Assembly (NCBI GenBank): GCA_963752325.1
Contig: CAVVXU010000004.1
Span: 496,001 to 560,000, forward strand
DNA length: 64,000 nucleotides
Source: CAVTJL01 sp963752325
GTDB lineage: Bacteria > Pseudomonadota > Alphaproteobacteria > Geminicoccales > Geminicoccaceae
Reading direction: 5' to 3'
The notes below the pieces were generated by a model. That model saw only the letters and a list, made by a program, of their open reading frames with translations, searched no databases and was not told the origin of the DNA. Both the position numbers and the translations under genes were made by a program. This document shows, in pieces, positions 28,048 to 37,270 of the stretch. Numbering within the stretch: the stretch's first letter is position 1; each line of letters starts with the position of its first letter.

Positions 28048-29083
28048 GTCGGCCGGGGCCGCGGGCTTTGCGGGCGCAGGCGAGCTTTTCTACCTCGTCT
28101 TCGCCCTGGCCCTCGTGGCCGCCGTGCTGGCCGGCCTCTGCGCCGGCCGGCTCGCCATCCCCGTCCACACCGTGGTCGCCATCCCGTTCGGCAAGCTCGG
28201 CCTCGTGCCGACGAGCTGGAGCATCCTCGACGAGCGCGTCGTCCTCCTCGTCCGCGCCCCCCGCGTGCTGATGGCGGGCCTCGCCGGCGCCGGCCTCGCG
28301 ATGAGCGGCGCCGCCCTGCAGGGCATCTTCCGCAACCCCCTGGTCTCGCCCCAGATCCTCGGCATCTCGGGCGGCGCCGCCTTCGGCGGCGCTCTTTCCC
28401 TCCTCCTCGGCGTCGGCGGGTTCGTCCTCGTCGGCTCGGCCTTCCTCTGGGGCATGATCGCCCTTCTGCTCGTCGGCCTGATCGCCCAAGTCGGCGGACG
28501 CGCCGAGCAGGCGATCATCGTCCTTGCCGGCATCGTCGTGGGCGCCCTCTTCACCGCCCTGGTCTCGCTCGTCCAGTTCCTGGCCGACCCCAACTCCTCG
28601 CTGCCCGCCATCGTCGGCTGGCTGATGGGCTCCTTCGCAACCGTCACCTGGCAGCGCGTCGGCCTCACCATCATCCCCATCCTCGTCGGCTGCGGCGGGC
28701 TGCTGGCGCTGCGCTTCCGCATCAACATCCTCTCGCTCGGCGCCGACGAGGCCCGCTCCTTCGGCGCCCGCGTCGGCCGCGAGCGCTGGATCGTCTTCAC
28801 CCTGGTGGGCCTCCTCACCGGCGCCGTCATCGCGGTCGCCGGCATCGTCGGCTGGGTCGGCCTCGTGGTACCCCACGCCGCCCGCCTCCTGGTCGGCCCC
28901 GACCACAGAAGGCTCGTGCCGGCCTCGGCCCTTTTGGGTGCCGCCTACCTCATCGTCATCGACACCCTGGCGCGCACGCTCACCGCGGCCGAGATCCCCT
29001 TGGGCGTCCTCACCGCCATCGTCGGCGCCCCGGTCTTCGCCCTCCTGCTGCGCGCCTCCTTCGTCAGGCAGGAGCGCCCATGA
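28025..29083 (+). CDS. FecCD-family ABC permease
   Basis: A 352-residue inner-membrane permease with about ten membrane segments. Family signatures are RAPRVLMAGLAGAGLAMSG, ALQGIFRNPLVSPQILGISG (the BtuC/FecC-type loop) and VGWVGLVVPHAARLLVGPDH. It starts within the binding-protein gene (ATG 28025) and its stop overlaps the ATPase start by four bases (ATGA at 29080). It probably forms a homodimer with the neighbouring ATPase to import a metal chelate. The gene is intact, in contrast to the deleted homologous operon next door. Confidence 0.93.
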   Translation: MSASSPVRSAGAAGFAGAGELFYLVFALALVAAVLAGLCAGRLAIPVHTVVAIPFGKLGLVPTSWSILDERVVLLVRAPRVLMAGLAGAGLAMSGAALQGIFRNPLVSPQILGISGGAAFGGALSLLLGVGGFVLVGSAFLWGMIALLLVGLIAQVGGRAEQAIIVLAGIVVGALFTALVSLVQFLADPNSSLPAIVGWLMGSFATVTWQRVGLTIIPILVGCGGLLALRFRINILSLGADEARSFGARVGRERWIVFTLVGLLTGAVIAVAGIVGWVGLVVPHAARLLVGPDHRRLVPASALLGAAYLIVIDTLARTLTAAEIPLGVLTAIVGAPVFALLLRASFVRQERP

Positions 29084-29841
29084 TCCGCCTCACCGACGGC
29101 GCCGTCCGCTACGGCGAGCGTTTTATCTTTCGCCACCTGTCGCTCGAGGTGCCGGCCGGGCGCTGCCTCGCCATCCTCGGGCCCAACGGCCGCGGCAAGA
29201 CCACCCTGGTGCGCGCCCTTCTAGGCTTCGTCAGCCTCGCCGAGGGAACGCGGGAGATGCCGCCCGTCATCGGCTACGTGCCGCAGGTGATCGGCGACGC
29301 TCTCCGCTACCGCGCCCGTCACGTCGTCGCCATGGGCCGCGTCGCGCGCCGCGGCATGTTCGCCCTGCCAACCCACGAGGACCACGAGGCCGCCGACCGC
29401 GCCCTCGCCCGCGTCGGCCTTCTTTCCTACGCCGATGCACCGGTGGATCGCCTGTCCGGTGGCGAGCGCCAGCTCGTGCTGCTGGCCCGGGCGCTCGCCA
29501 CCGAGGCCATCGCCCTCGTCCTCGACGAGCCGGCCTCCGCGCTCGACCTGCGCAACCAGGGCCGCTTCCTGTCGGTTGTCGACAGCCTGCGCGACGACGG
29601 CCACCACGCCATCGTCTTCACCACCCACGTTCCCCAGCACGCTAGCGCCGCCGCCGACGAGGCACTTCTGCTCTTCGGCAGCGAGGACGGCTTTCAGGCG
29701 CCTGTCGGCGCCGGCCTCACCGCCGCCAATCTCTCCCGCCTCTATGGCGTGCCGGTCGAGATCGTCGAGGTCGCGGGCGGTGCCGGCGGCCGGCCCGTGC
29801 GCGGCGTGGTGCCCCTCTTCGGCCGCGAGCTGGAGGCCTGA
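29080..29841 (+). CDS. FepC-type ABC ATPase
   Basis: A 253-residue ATPase of the iron-complex uptake class. Walker A is GPNGRGKTT (residues 34-42), the Q-loop VIGYVPQ, the signature LSGGERQ, Walker B ALVLDEPASALDLR and the switch FTTHVPQHA. All catalytic residues are in place. The C-terminal 40 residues (LYGVPVEIVEVAGG) form the small domain usual in FepC/BtuD proteins. The stop is followed without a gap by the next ATG (29842), so the two downstream accessory genes are very likely co-translated. Confidence 0.93.
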   Translation: MIRLTDGAVRYGERFIFRHLSLEVPAGRCLAILGPNGRGKTTLVRALLGFVSLAEGTREMPPVIGYVPQVIGDALRYRARHVVAMGRVARRGMFALPTHEDHEAADRALARVGLLSYADAPVDRLSGGERQLVLLARALATEAIALVLDEPASALDLRNQGRFLSVVDSLRDDGHHAIVFTTHVPQHASAAADEALLLFGSEDGFQAPVGAGLTAANLSRLYGVPVEIVEVAGGAGGRPVRGVVPLFGRELEA

Positions 29842-30453
29842 ATGGACGGCACGGTCCTTCTCGTCCTCTCCGCCTGGGGGCCGCCGCCCCGGCCGATCGC
29901 CTCGCAACCCTTCGACCGGCTCCGCACCGTCCGGCAGCCCGCGCTCACCGACATGGACATCGACGAGGCCAGGGGCCTCGTGACGACCATGCATCTCGAC
30001 CAGATAGGCTTCCTTGAGCATGAGGCGGCCCTCAACCGGCTGCTCGGGCGCGGCGGCAGGATCGCCTTCAACGGCCATCTTCTGAAACCCTTCCTCGCGG
30101 GCCTCCGGCCCTATCTTCCCCTCGAGAAGCCCCGCCGTCACGACCTCGCGCTCACGCGCCTCGGCCCCCACGCCATCCTGGACGGCCTCGACGTCAGGGA
30201 GCTCATCACGCGGCGCGGCGTCGCCGGCTTCTATGGCCGCGGCCACGCGCCCCTGCCGCCGGGCGGTGAGGCCATCGTCGGCCTCGGGCCCGAGCGCGTG
30301 CCCGTCGACTGGGCCTGGCCCACGCCGCTGGGCGGAGAGATCTTTGTTCACTCCGGCAACGACCTCTGGTCGATCGCCGATAGAAGCGCCATCAACGACC
30401 TGATCGCCCGGCAGATGATCGGCTGGGCCGCCGGCGGGAAGCGCCGCCCATGA
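29842..30453 (+). CDS. Uncharacterised GATase1-like protein, iron-operon accessory A
   Basis: A 203-residue soluble protein without signal peptide or membrane segment; the function is not known. The core AALNRLLGRGGRIAFNGHLL and PHAILDGLDVRELITRRGVAGFYGRGH, followed by GGEIFVHSGNDLWSI, resembles class I glutamine-amidotransferase-like folds such as ThuA and DUF4350-type proteins. No nucleophile elbow G-x-C is visible, so catalysis is doubtful. It starts immediately after the ATPase stop and overlaps the next gene by four bases. It appears related in layout to that second protein. The tight coupling ties both to uptake or handling of the imported metal complex. Confidence 0.75.
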   Translation: MDGTVLLVLSAWGPPPRPIASQPFDRLRTVRQPALTDMDIDEARGLVTTMHLDQIGFLEHEAALNRLLGRGGRIAFNGHLLKPFLAGLRPYLPLEKPRRHDLALTRLGPHAILDGLDVRELITRRGVAGFYGRGHAPLPPGGEAIVGLGPERVPVDWAWPTPLGGEIFVHSGNDLWSIADRSAINDLIARQMIGWAAGGKRRP

Positions 30454-31112
30454 GCCTGCTCGCCGTCCACCCCGGCGCCGCCTACCACATCGAGAGCCTG
30501 GAAGGCCCTCGCTACCGTCGCTTCTTCAGGCACCTGGCACGGCCCGAGGAGCTGGGTGGCATCGACCTTGCCGCCTTCGACACGGTGCTGGTGCCCTGCC
30601 GCACCCCGGCCGACCGCATGATGCCCCACCGCCGGCAGCTCGAGGCCTTCCTCGCCGGCGGCGGAACGGTCGTCGCCACGGGCGAGAGCGACAGCGAGCT
30701 CTGGCTGCCCGGCATCGCCTTCACGCCCCAGCCGACCAACTGGTGGTGGTGGCTGGATCCCAAAGGCGACCTCGGCGTCCGCATCGCCGACCCCGACCAC
30801 CCCCTCATCGCCCGCCTCGGCCCCGCCGGTGTCACCTGGCACCTGCACGGCACCTTTGTTACGGCTCCGGGTGCCGAGATCCTCGTTGCCGACACCGAGG
30901 GCAGGGCGGTCCTCTACATCGACGAGGTCACGACCGCCGGTCGCATGATCATCACCAGCCTCGATCCCTTCTATCACCACGGCTCGCACTTCATGCCGGC
31001 GACCACGCGATTTCTTGACGGCTTCCTGCCCTGGCTCACCGCGACCCGGCCCGGCTCCGGTGATGCAGCCGAGAGGGCAGCCTGCGCTCAGCCCTCGGCG
31101 AGCAGCCGGTAG
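30450..31112 (+). CDS. Uncharacterised GATase1-like protein, iron-operon accessory B
   Basis: A 220-residue soluble protein. The segments FDTVLVPCRTPADRMMPHRRQLEAFL, GGTVVATGES and LDPFYHHGSHFMPATTRFLDGFLPWL match a class I amidotransferase-like (ThuA-type) fold, in which a terminal acidic and His-rich loop sometimes binds ligands. The single Cys is not in a G-x-C elbow. A WWWW run with LDPKGD follows in the middle. The last 25 bases overlap kdpE convergently, and the extra Ala/Ser-rich tail there suggests a late stop. It closes the five-gene operon 26950-31112. Function unknown. Confidence 0.75.
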   Translation: MSLLAVHPGAAYHIESLEGPRYRRFFRHLARPEELGGIDLAAFDTVLVPCRTPADRMMPHRRQLEAFLAGGGTVVATGESDSELWLPGIAFTPQPTNWWWWLDPKGDLGVRIADPDHPLIARLGPAGVTWHLHGTFVTAPGAEILVADTEGRAVLYIDEVTTAGRMIITSLDPFYHHGSHFMPATTRFLDGFLPWLTATRPGSGDAAERAACAQPSASSR

Positions 31113-31783
31113 CCCACCCCGGGCTCGGTGACGAGGAGGCGCGGCTGGTCGGGCTCGGGCTCGAGCTTGTGGCGCAGCTGGCGCATGTAGACGCGCAGAT
31201 ACTGCACCTCCGTCTCGGTGGCACGCCCCCACACCTTCTCGAGCAGCAGGCGGTGGGTGACGACCTTGCCGGCATGGGTCGCGAGCAGCTCCAGGATGTC
31301 CCATTCCTTGGGCGACAGACGCACCTCCTGGCCGTCGCGGGTGACACGGCGATAGACGAGGTCGATCGTGACCGGGCCCGCCTCGACGCGCGGCCGGCCG
31401 CCCTTGGCCTGCACGCGATGACGCAGCCCCGCCCGCATCCGCGCCAGAAGCTCGGGGATGCCGAAGGGCTTGGTCACATAGTCGTCGGCACCCCGGTCGA
31501 GCGCCAGGACCTTGCTCGCCTCGTCGTCGCGGCTGGTCACGACGATGATGGGCGCCTCGCTCAGGCCCTGGATCTCGTCGATCAGCTCCATGCCGTCGCG
31601 GTCGGGAAGGCCCAGGTCGAGCAGCACGAGGTCGGGGCTGTGGTGGCGCATCATGCGCATCGCCTCGGCCGCCGTGTCCGCCTCGACCACGCCATAGCCC
31701 TGCACCTCGAGGGTCGAGCGCAGGAAGCGGCGGATGGCCGGCTCGTCGTCGACGACCAGCACCGTGGCTGGGCTAGCGAGCAA
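31088..31783 (-). CDS. kdpE: KdpE response regulator
   Basis: A 231-residue OmpR-family regulator. The receiver domain has VDDEPAI (acidic pocket), the phosphoacceptor Asp in LVLLDLGLPD, and VTSRDDE and YVTKPFG (Thr/Lys switch). The winged-helix domain ends RVYMRQLRHKLEPEPDQPRLLVTEPGVGYRL, typical of KdpE. It would be phosphorylated by KdpD and activate kdpFABC under potassium limitation. Its start overlaps the kdpD 3' end by 11 bases. A matching DNA site lies upstream of the operon at 39281-39303. Confidence 0.96.
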   Translation of the reverse strand: MLASPATVLVVDDEPAIRRFLRSTLEVQGYGVVEADTAAEAMRMMRHHSPDLVLLDLGLPDRDGMELIDEIQGLSEAPIIVVTSRDDEASKVLALDRGADDYVTKPFGIPELLARMRAGLRHRVQAKGGRPRVEAGPVTIDLVYRRVTRDGQEVRLSPKEWDILELLATHAGKVVTHRLLLEKVWGRATETEVQYLRVYMRQLRHKLEPEPDQPRLLVTEPGVGYRLLAEG

Positions 31784-34478
31784 GCGCCGGTGCCTCGGCC
31801 GCGGGTTGCACGATCAGCTCGGCAGGAAAGCGGATGCGCACGATCGTGCCCTGCCGCTCGGGCTGCCGCAGCGCCTGGATGGTGCCGCCCATGGCCTCGA
31901 TGAACCCCTTGCAGACGGCGAGCCCGAGCCCTGTCCCGCTGGTCGTCTGGGCGCCCTCCCGGCCGCGGTAGAACTTGTCGAAGATCCGGTCGATCTCGTC
32001 GGCCTCGATGCCCGGGCCCTCGTCCCGCACCTCCACCACTAGGCCATCGGCCTCGTGCCGGGCCGCGATCTCGACGGCACCGCCCTTGGGCGTGTAGCGG
32101 GCGGCGTTCTCGAGCAGGTTCACGAGGGTCTGCTCGACCAGCATGAAATCGACGCGCACGAGGGGCAGGTCGGAGGGAAGATCGGTCGCGATCCGGTGCC
32201 CGCCGACGAGACGCTGGACCCGCCTCAAGGCGCTGCCCACCGCGTCGGCGAGATCGACGGGCTCGCGCTTCGGGCCGAGGGCGCCGGCCTCGAGACGGGT
32301 CATGTCGCGCAGATTATCGAGGAAGCGAGCCAGACGCTCGGCCTCCTCCTGCGCGGTGCCCAGCATCTCGTCCCGGGTCGCGTCATCGTAGAGGGCACCA
32401 AAGCTCCGGAGCGAGCTGATCGTGCCCAGAATCGAGGCGAGCGGCGTCTTCAGGTCGTGGCCCAGCGAGGTGAGGAGCGCCGTCCGCAGCCGCTCGGTCT
32501 CGGCCAGGAGCCGCGTCTCGTCGACGTCGCGGGCGAGCTGCACGCGCTCGATGGCCACGGCCGTCTGGTCCAGTAGCGCATCGAGGAGCCGGCGCTCGTC
32601 CGGCGTCAGGAGCGGCCCGTCGACGTCGCTGCGGATGCCGACGACGCCGAGCTTGCCGCGACCCGTGCGCATCGGCAGGAAGAGCCGCGGCGCGCCCGGC
32701 AGGGTGTCCGCCCCCCGGCCGGCCGCCTGGTCCTTCTGCCAGCACCAGGTGGCCGCCGCGAGATCGGCGTCCGAGAGCTGGTCCTCGGGCGGATAGGCCG
32801 CCTGCAGAGCCAGGCGCTCGCCCTCGGGCAGGAGCAGGACGACCTCGACCTTGAGCATCGAGGCGATCTGGTGCGCCGCGGCCCAGAGCAGGTCGTCCAT
32901 CGTGGCGACGCCGGCGAGCTTGCGCGCGAAGCTGTAGAGCGCAGCGCTCCTTGCCGCCTCCTGGCGTGCGACGAAGGTCCGGGCGCGGGAGCGTGCCGCG
33001 AGCGTGCTCGTGATGATCGCCACCACCGTGAAGACGATGATCGCGGTGACGTTCTCCGGCTGCTCGATGCTGAAGGAGTAGTAGGGCGCCGTGAAGAGGA
33101 AGTTGTAGGAGAGGCTGGCGAGGACGACCGACGCGAGCGCCGGCCAGAGCCCGTACCAGAGCGCCACGAGCAGCACCGGTGCCAGGAAGACGAGCGCGAT
33201 GTTGGGCAGGTCGACATAGCGGTCGAGCAGCACCGCGGCGCCGGCGGCCACGAGCACGAGCCCGATCGCCACGACGAAGGGCAGCGGCTGCACCGTCCGC
33301 CCACCGGCTCGCGGTGGGACTCGCTTGGGCGGAACCGTCTCGCCGCCGGCCGGCAGCACGTGGACCTTGATCTCGCCGGCGCCGCGGATGATCTCGCGGG
33401 GCAGCGAGCCCTTGAGAAAGTCCTTCCACGCGGCGCGCCGCTCGCTGCCGATCACGATCTGCGTGATGTTGTTGGCGCTGGCCCACTCGAGGACCTCCTC
33501 GGCCACCCTCTCTCCGGGCAGCACCAGCGCCTCGGCGCCCAGGCGCTCGGCGAGCCGCAGCGTATCGGCCACACGGTCCTGCTCGATCCTGCGTCGGCCG
33601 AGGCCGTGCGCGGTCTCGACATGCAGCACGGTCCAAGGCGCCTTCAGCCGATCGGCCAGCCTTTTCGTGTAGCGCACGAGCTCGGCAGCACCCTCGCCGC
33701 CGTGCACGCAGACCAGCAGCCGCTCGCTCGCGGCCCACGGCCCGGCCAGGCCATGGGCGCGCATGTACTGCAGCATCTGGTCGTCGACGCGCTGCGCCGT
33801 CCTGCGAAGGGAAAGCTCGCGCAGCGCCGTCAGGTTGCCGGTCGAGAAATAGTGCTCGAGCGCCTGGCGTGCCTGTTCCGGCACATAGACCTTGCCGTCG
33901 TGAAGGCGCTGGCGAAGCTCATCGGGCGGCAGGTCGACGAGCTCGATGTCGCTCGTGTCCAAGACCGCGTCCGGAACGACCTCGCGCACCCGGATCCGCG
34001 TGATCTGCGCCACGACGTCGTTGAGGCTCTCGACATGCTGGACGTTCATCGTGGTCCAGACGTCGATGCCGGCGGCGAGCAGCTCCTCGACGTCCATCCA
34101 GCGCTTGGGGTGCCGGCTGTCCGGCGCGTTGTCGTGGGCCAGCTCGTCCACGATCGCCAGCTGGGGCCGGCGGGCGAGGAGGGCGTCGAGATCCATCTCC
34201 TCGAGGATGCGGCCCTTGTAGGGCACGCGGCGGCGCGGCACGATCTCGAGCTCGCCCAGAAGCGCTGCCGTCTCGCGCCGGCCGTGGGTCTCGACGACGC
34301 CCACGACGACGTCCACGCTCTCGGCCTTGCGCCGACCCGCGGCCTGGAGCATCGCGTAGGTCTTGCCGACGCCCGGTGCCGCGCCGACGAAGATCTTCAG
34401 GCGGCCGCGTCCCTCCGCCCTCGCGAGCTCGAGGAGCGCTTCCGGCGATGGGCGGCCGCCAAGCTTGGGCTCGGACAT
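31773..34478 (-). CDS. kdpD: KdpD osmosensitive K+ sensor histidine kinase
   Basis: Intact, 901 residues, the full KdpD length. The N-terminal KdpD domain has Walker A GAAPGVGKTYAML and LAIVDELAHDN. A USP-like domain follows at about 250-370, then four membrane helices (DUF4118) at about 400-500, a GAF-like segment, and the kinase core with the phosphorylated His in SLGHDLKTPLASILG, the N-box LLENAARYT, and the ATP-lid motifs DEGPGIE and GTGLGLAV. It senses potassium or turgor and phosphorylates KdpE. It is transcribed with kdpFABC (58 bases after kdpC) and overlaps kdpE. Confidence 0.97.
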   Translation of the reverse strand: MSEPKLGGRPSPEALLELARAEGRGRLKIFVGAAPGVGKTYAMLQAAGRRKAESVDVVVGVVETHGRRETAALLGELEIVPRRRVPYKGRILEEMDLDALLARRPQLAIVDELAHDNAPDSRHPKRWMDVEELLAAGIDVWTTMNVQHVESLNDVVAQITRIRVREVVPDAVLDTSDIELVDLPPDELRQRLHDGKVYVPEQARQALEHYFSTGNLTALRELSLRRTAQRVDDQMLQYMRAHGLAGPWAASERLLVCVHGGEGAAELVRYTKRLADRLKAPWTVLHVETAHGLGRRRIEQDRVADTLRLAERLGAEALVLPGERVAEEVLEWASANNITQIVIGSERRAAWKDFLKGSLPREIIRGAGEIKVHVLPAGGETVPPKRVPPRAGGRTVQPLPFVVAIGLVLVAAGAAVLLDRYVDLPNIALVFLAPVLLVALWYGLWPALASVVLASLSYNFLFTAPYYSFSIEQPENVTAIIVFTVVAIITSTLAARSRARTFVARQEAARSAALYSFARKLAGVATMDDLLWAAAHQIASMLKVEVVLLLPEGERLALQAAYPPEDQLSDADLAAATWCWQKDQAAGRGADTLPGAPRLFLPMRTGRGKLGVVGIRSDVDGPLLTPDERRLLDALLDQTAVAIERVQLARDVDETRLLAETERLRTALLTSLGHDLKTPLASILGTISSLRSFGALYDDATRDEMLGTAQEEAERLARFLDNLRDMTRLEAGALGPKREPVDLADAVGSALRRVQRLVGGHRIATDLPSDLPLVRVDFMLVEQTLVNLLENAARYTPKGGAVEIAARHEADGLVVEVRDEGPGIEADEIDRIFDKFYRGREGAQTTSGTGLGLAVCKGFIEAMGGTIQALRQPERQGTIVRIRFPAELIVQPAAEAPALAR

Positions 34479-34536
34479 GGACGGAGTATAGGCGGCCGCG
34501 CCCGCGAGGGGCAGCCTGCCTCGAGAGCCCTCCGGG

Positions 34537-35118
34537 TCAGTTGCCGCCGCTGTTGCCGGTGAGCTTGTCCAAGGCCAGGTTGAGGGCGAGAACGTTGACG
34601 CGCGCCTCGCCGAGGATGCCGAGCGATGGCCTTTCGATGTGCTCGCTCACCAGGTCCTCGACGAGTGTCAGCGGGAGGCTACGTGCCCTTGCCACCACGG
34701 GTGCCTGCAGGAGCGCGCTCGCCGGCGAGATGTCCGGATCGAGGCCGCTTGCGGAGGCGGTGACGAGATCGACGGGGATCGGGCCGCGGATGCCTTCCGC
34801 GCGCAGCCTCGCCACGTCGCCCTTGATGCGCTCGACCAGCGCCTTGCTCGTGGGCCCGAGATTGCTGCCGCCCGAGCTGGTGGCGTCGTAGCCCTTGCCC
34901 GCCGCGGAGGGCCGGCCGTGGAAGTAGCGATCGCTGGCAAAGGATTGGCCGATCAGCGCCGAGCCGATCACCTGGCCGTCCCGCTGCACGAGGCTTCCAC
35001 CCGCCTGCCAGGGGAAGATGGCCCGGGCGATGCCGGTGACGGCGAGAGGATAGACGAGCCCGGTCAGGATCGTCATCGCGACGAGAAGCACGAGGGCGGG
35101 GCGGAGCTGGCGCAGCAT
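34537..35118 (-). CDS. kdpC: K+-transporting ATPase subunit C (KdpC)
   Basis: 193 residues from ATG 35118 (MLRQLRPALVLLVAMTILTG). There is one N-terminal membrane helix followed by a periplasmic domain. KdpC signatures are LIGQSFASDRYFHGRPSAAG, YDATSSGGSNLGPTSKALV, ASGLDPDISPASALLQ and VNVLALNLALD. It stabilises the KdpFABC pump. A frame extension to 35136 adds MPEDFP, which overlaps the end of kdpB and is less likely. The gene is unbroken, unlike kdpA and kdpB just upstream. Confidence 0.96.
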   Translation of the reverse strand: MLRQLRPALVLLVAMTILTGLVYPLAVTGIARAIFPWQAGGSLVQRDGQVIGSALIGQSFASDRYFHGRPSAAGKGYDATSSGGSNLGPTSKALVERIKGDVARLRAEGIRGPIPVDLVTASASGLDPDISPASALLQAPVVARARSLPLTLVEDLVSEHIERPSLGILGEARVNVLALNLALDKLTGNSGGN

Positions 35119-35128
35119 CGGGAAGTCC

Positions 35129-37255
35129 TCAGGCAAGGCCCAGGGCGGTGACGAGCATGTCGATCGCCTTGATGCCGACGAACGGCACGACGAGGCCGCC
35201 CAGGCCGTAGATCAGGAGGTTCCAGCGCAGCAGGGCGGCCGGGCTCACCCGGCGATACTGCACGCCGCGCAGGGCCAGCGGGATCAGGGCGACGATGACG
35301 AGCGCGTTGAAGATGATGGCGGAGAGGATGGCGCTTTGCGGCGAGCGCAGGCCCATGACGTTGAGCGCCTGGAGCTGCGGGTAGAAGGCGACGAACATCG
35401 CCGGGATGATCGCGAAATATTTGGCGACGTCGTTGGCGATCGAGAAGGTGGTGAGGGCGCCGCGGGTCATCAGCAGCTGCTTGCCGATCGCCACGATCTC
35501 GATGAGCTTGGTCGGATCGCTGTCGAGATCGACCATGTTGCCGGCCTCGCGCGCCGCCATCGTGCCGGTGTTCATGGCGACGCCCACATCGGCCTGGGCC
35601 AGCGCCGGCGCGTCGTTCGTCCCGTCCCCGCACATCGCCACGAGCTTGCCCTGGGCCTGCTCGCGCCGGATCAGCTCGAGCTTGGCTTCGGGCGTCGCCT
35701 GGGCCAGGAAGTCGTCCACCCCGGCCTCGGCCGCGATCGCCGCTGCCGTCAGCGCGTTGTCACCCGTGATCATCACGGTGCGGATACCCATCGCCCTGAG
35801 CTCGGCGAAGCGCTCCTTGATGCCGCCCTTGACGATGTCCTTGAGATGGATGACGCCCAGCAGGCGCGCGTCCTGCGCCACCACGAGGGGCGTGCCGCCC
35901 GCCTTGGCGATCCGCTCGACGATCTGCCGCACCTCGGCCTCCGTGGCCCGGTCGGCCCTGCCTCCCTGCGCGCGAACATGCGCCAGGACCGCGTCGGCAG
36001 CACCCTTGCGGATCGAGGTGAGGGCGGTGGAGGCGGTGGACGCGCCGCCGCGGCCGCCGGGCTCGGGCCGCTCGAGATCGATGCCGCTCATGCGGGTCTG
36101 CGCCGTGAACGGCACGAAGCGGGCTGTTCAGGGGCGCCATGTCGCGGCCGCGGATGCCGTAGCGCTCCTTGGCCAGCACGACGATCGAGCGGCCCTCGGG
36201 CGTCTCGTCGGGCAGCGAGGAGAGCTGGGCCGCATCGGCGAGCTCGCGCTCGGTCGTGCCGCCCACCGGCACGAGCTCGGTCGCCTGCCGGTTGCCCAGC
36301 GTGATCGTGCCGGTCTTGTCGAGCAGCAGCGTGTCGACGTCGCCCGCAGCCTCGACCGCGCGCCCGGACATGGCGAGCACGTTGAAGCGCACGAGGCGGT
36401 CCATGCCGGCGATGCCGATGGCCGAGAGCAGCGCGCCGATCGTGGTCGGGATCAGGGTGACGAAGAGCGCGGCCAGGACCAGGACCGATATCGTGCCGCC
36501 GGCATAGGCGGCAAAGCTCGGGATCGTCACCACCGCGACGACGAAGATCAGGGTCATGCCGGCGAGGAGGATGTTGAGCGCTATCTCGTTCGGGCGTCTT
36601 CTGGCGCTTGGCGCCCTCGACCAGGGCTATCATCCGGTCGAGGAAGGTCGAGCCCGGCGCTGCGGTGATGCGGACCTTGATCCAGTCGGACGTGACGAGC
36701 GTGCCGCCGGTGACGGCCGAGCGGTCGCCGCCGCTCTCGCGGATCACGGGCGCCGATTCGCCGGTGATCGCGGCCTCGTTGACCGAGGCCACGCCCTCGA
36801 CGACCTCGCCGTCGCTCGGGATCAGGTCGCCCGTCTCGACCAGCACGACATCGCCGACCTTGAGACGCGATGCGCGGGCACCTCCTGCCAGCTCGACGGC
36901 ATCGGGCGACGCCAGGAGCTTGGCCACGGTCTCGGTCTTGGCGCGACGCAGGGTCGCCGCCTGGGCCTTGCCGCGGCCCTCGGCCACGGCCTCGGCGAGG
37001 TTGGCGAAGAGAAGCGTGAACCAGAGCCAAAGGACGATCTGGAACGAGAACCCCAGATGGCCGCGGCCGCTCAGGAGGTCGCGCAGGAACAGCACCGTGG
37101 TGAGCGCCACGACCATCTCGACCACGAACATCACCGGATTGCGGGCCATCAACCGCGGGTCGAGCTTCTTGAGCGACTGGACGATGGCGGGGGCGAGGAT
37201 CGCCGGGTCGAGCATCGGGATCGACGGCGCCCGCCTGCGGGCCTTGGCCGTGCAT
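35129..37255 (-). CDS. kdpB: K+-transporting P-type ATPase subunit B (KdpB; frame breaks)
   Basis: The catalytic P-type ATPase of the Kdp pump. The phosphorylation motif LLDKTGTITLGNR is present with AAITGESAPVIRESGG, the hinge MCGDGTNDAPALAQADVGVAM, and DPTKLIEIVAIGKQLLMTRG. Breaks near 36585 (ccc[g]aacgag) and 36125 (agc[c]cgcttcgtg) are single extra bases. Reading opens at ATG 37215 (MLDPAILAPAI), but the conserved preceding residues TAKARRRAPSIP are encoded upstream and join an ATG at 37255 if one extra C is removed, so that start is preferred. About 700 residues; kdpA ends 15 bases before it. Confidence 0.93.
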
Positions 37256-37270
37256 GCGCTGGCTCCGCGA

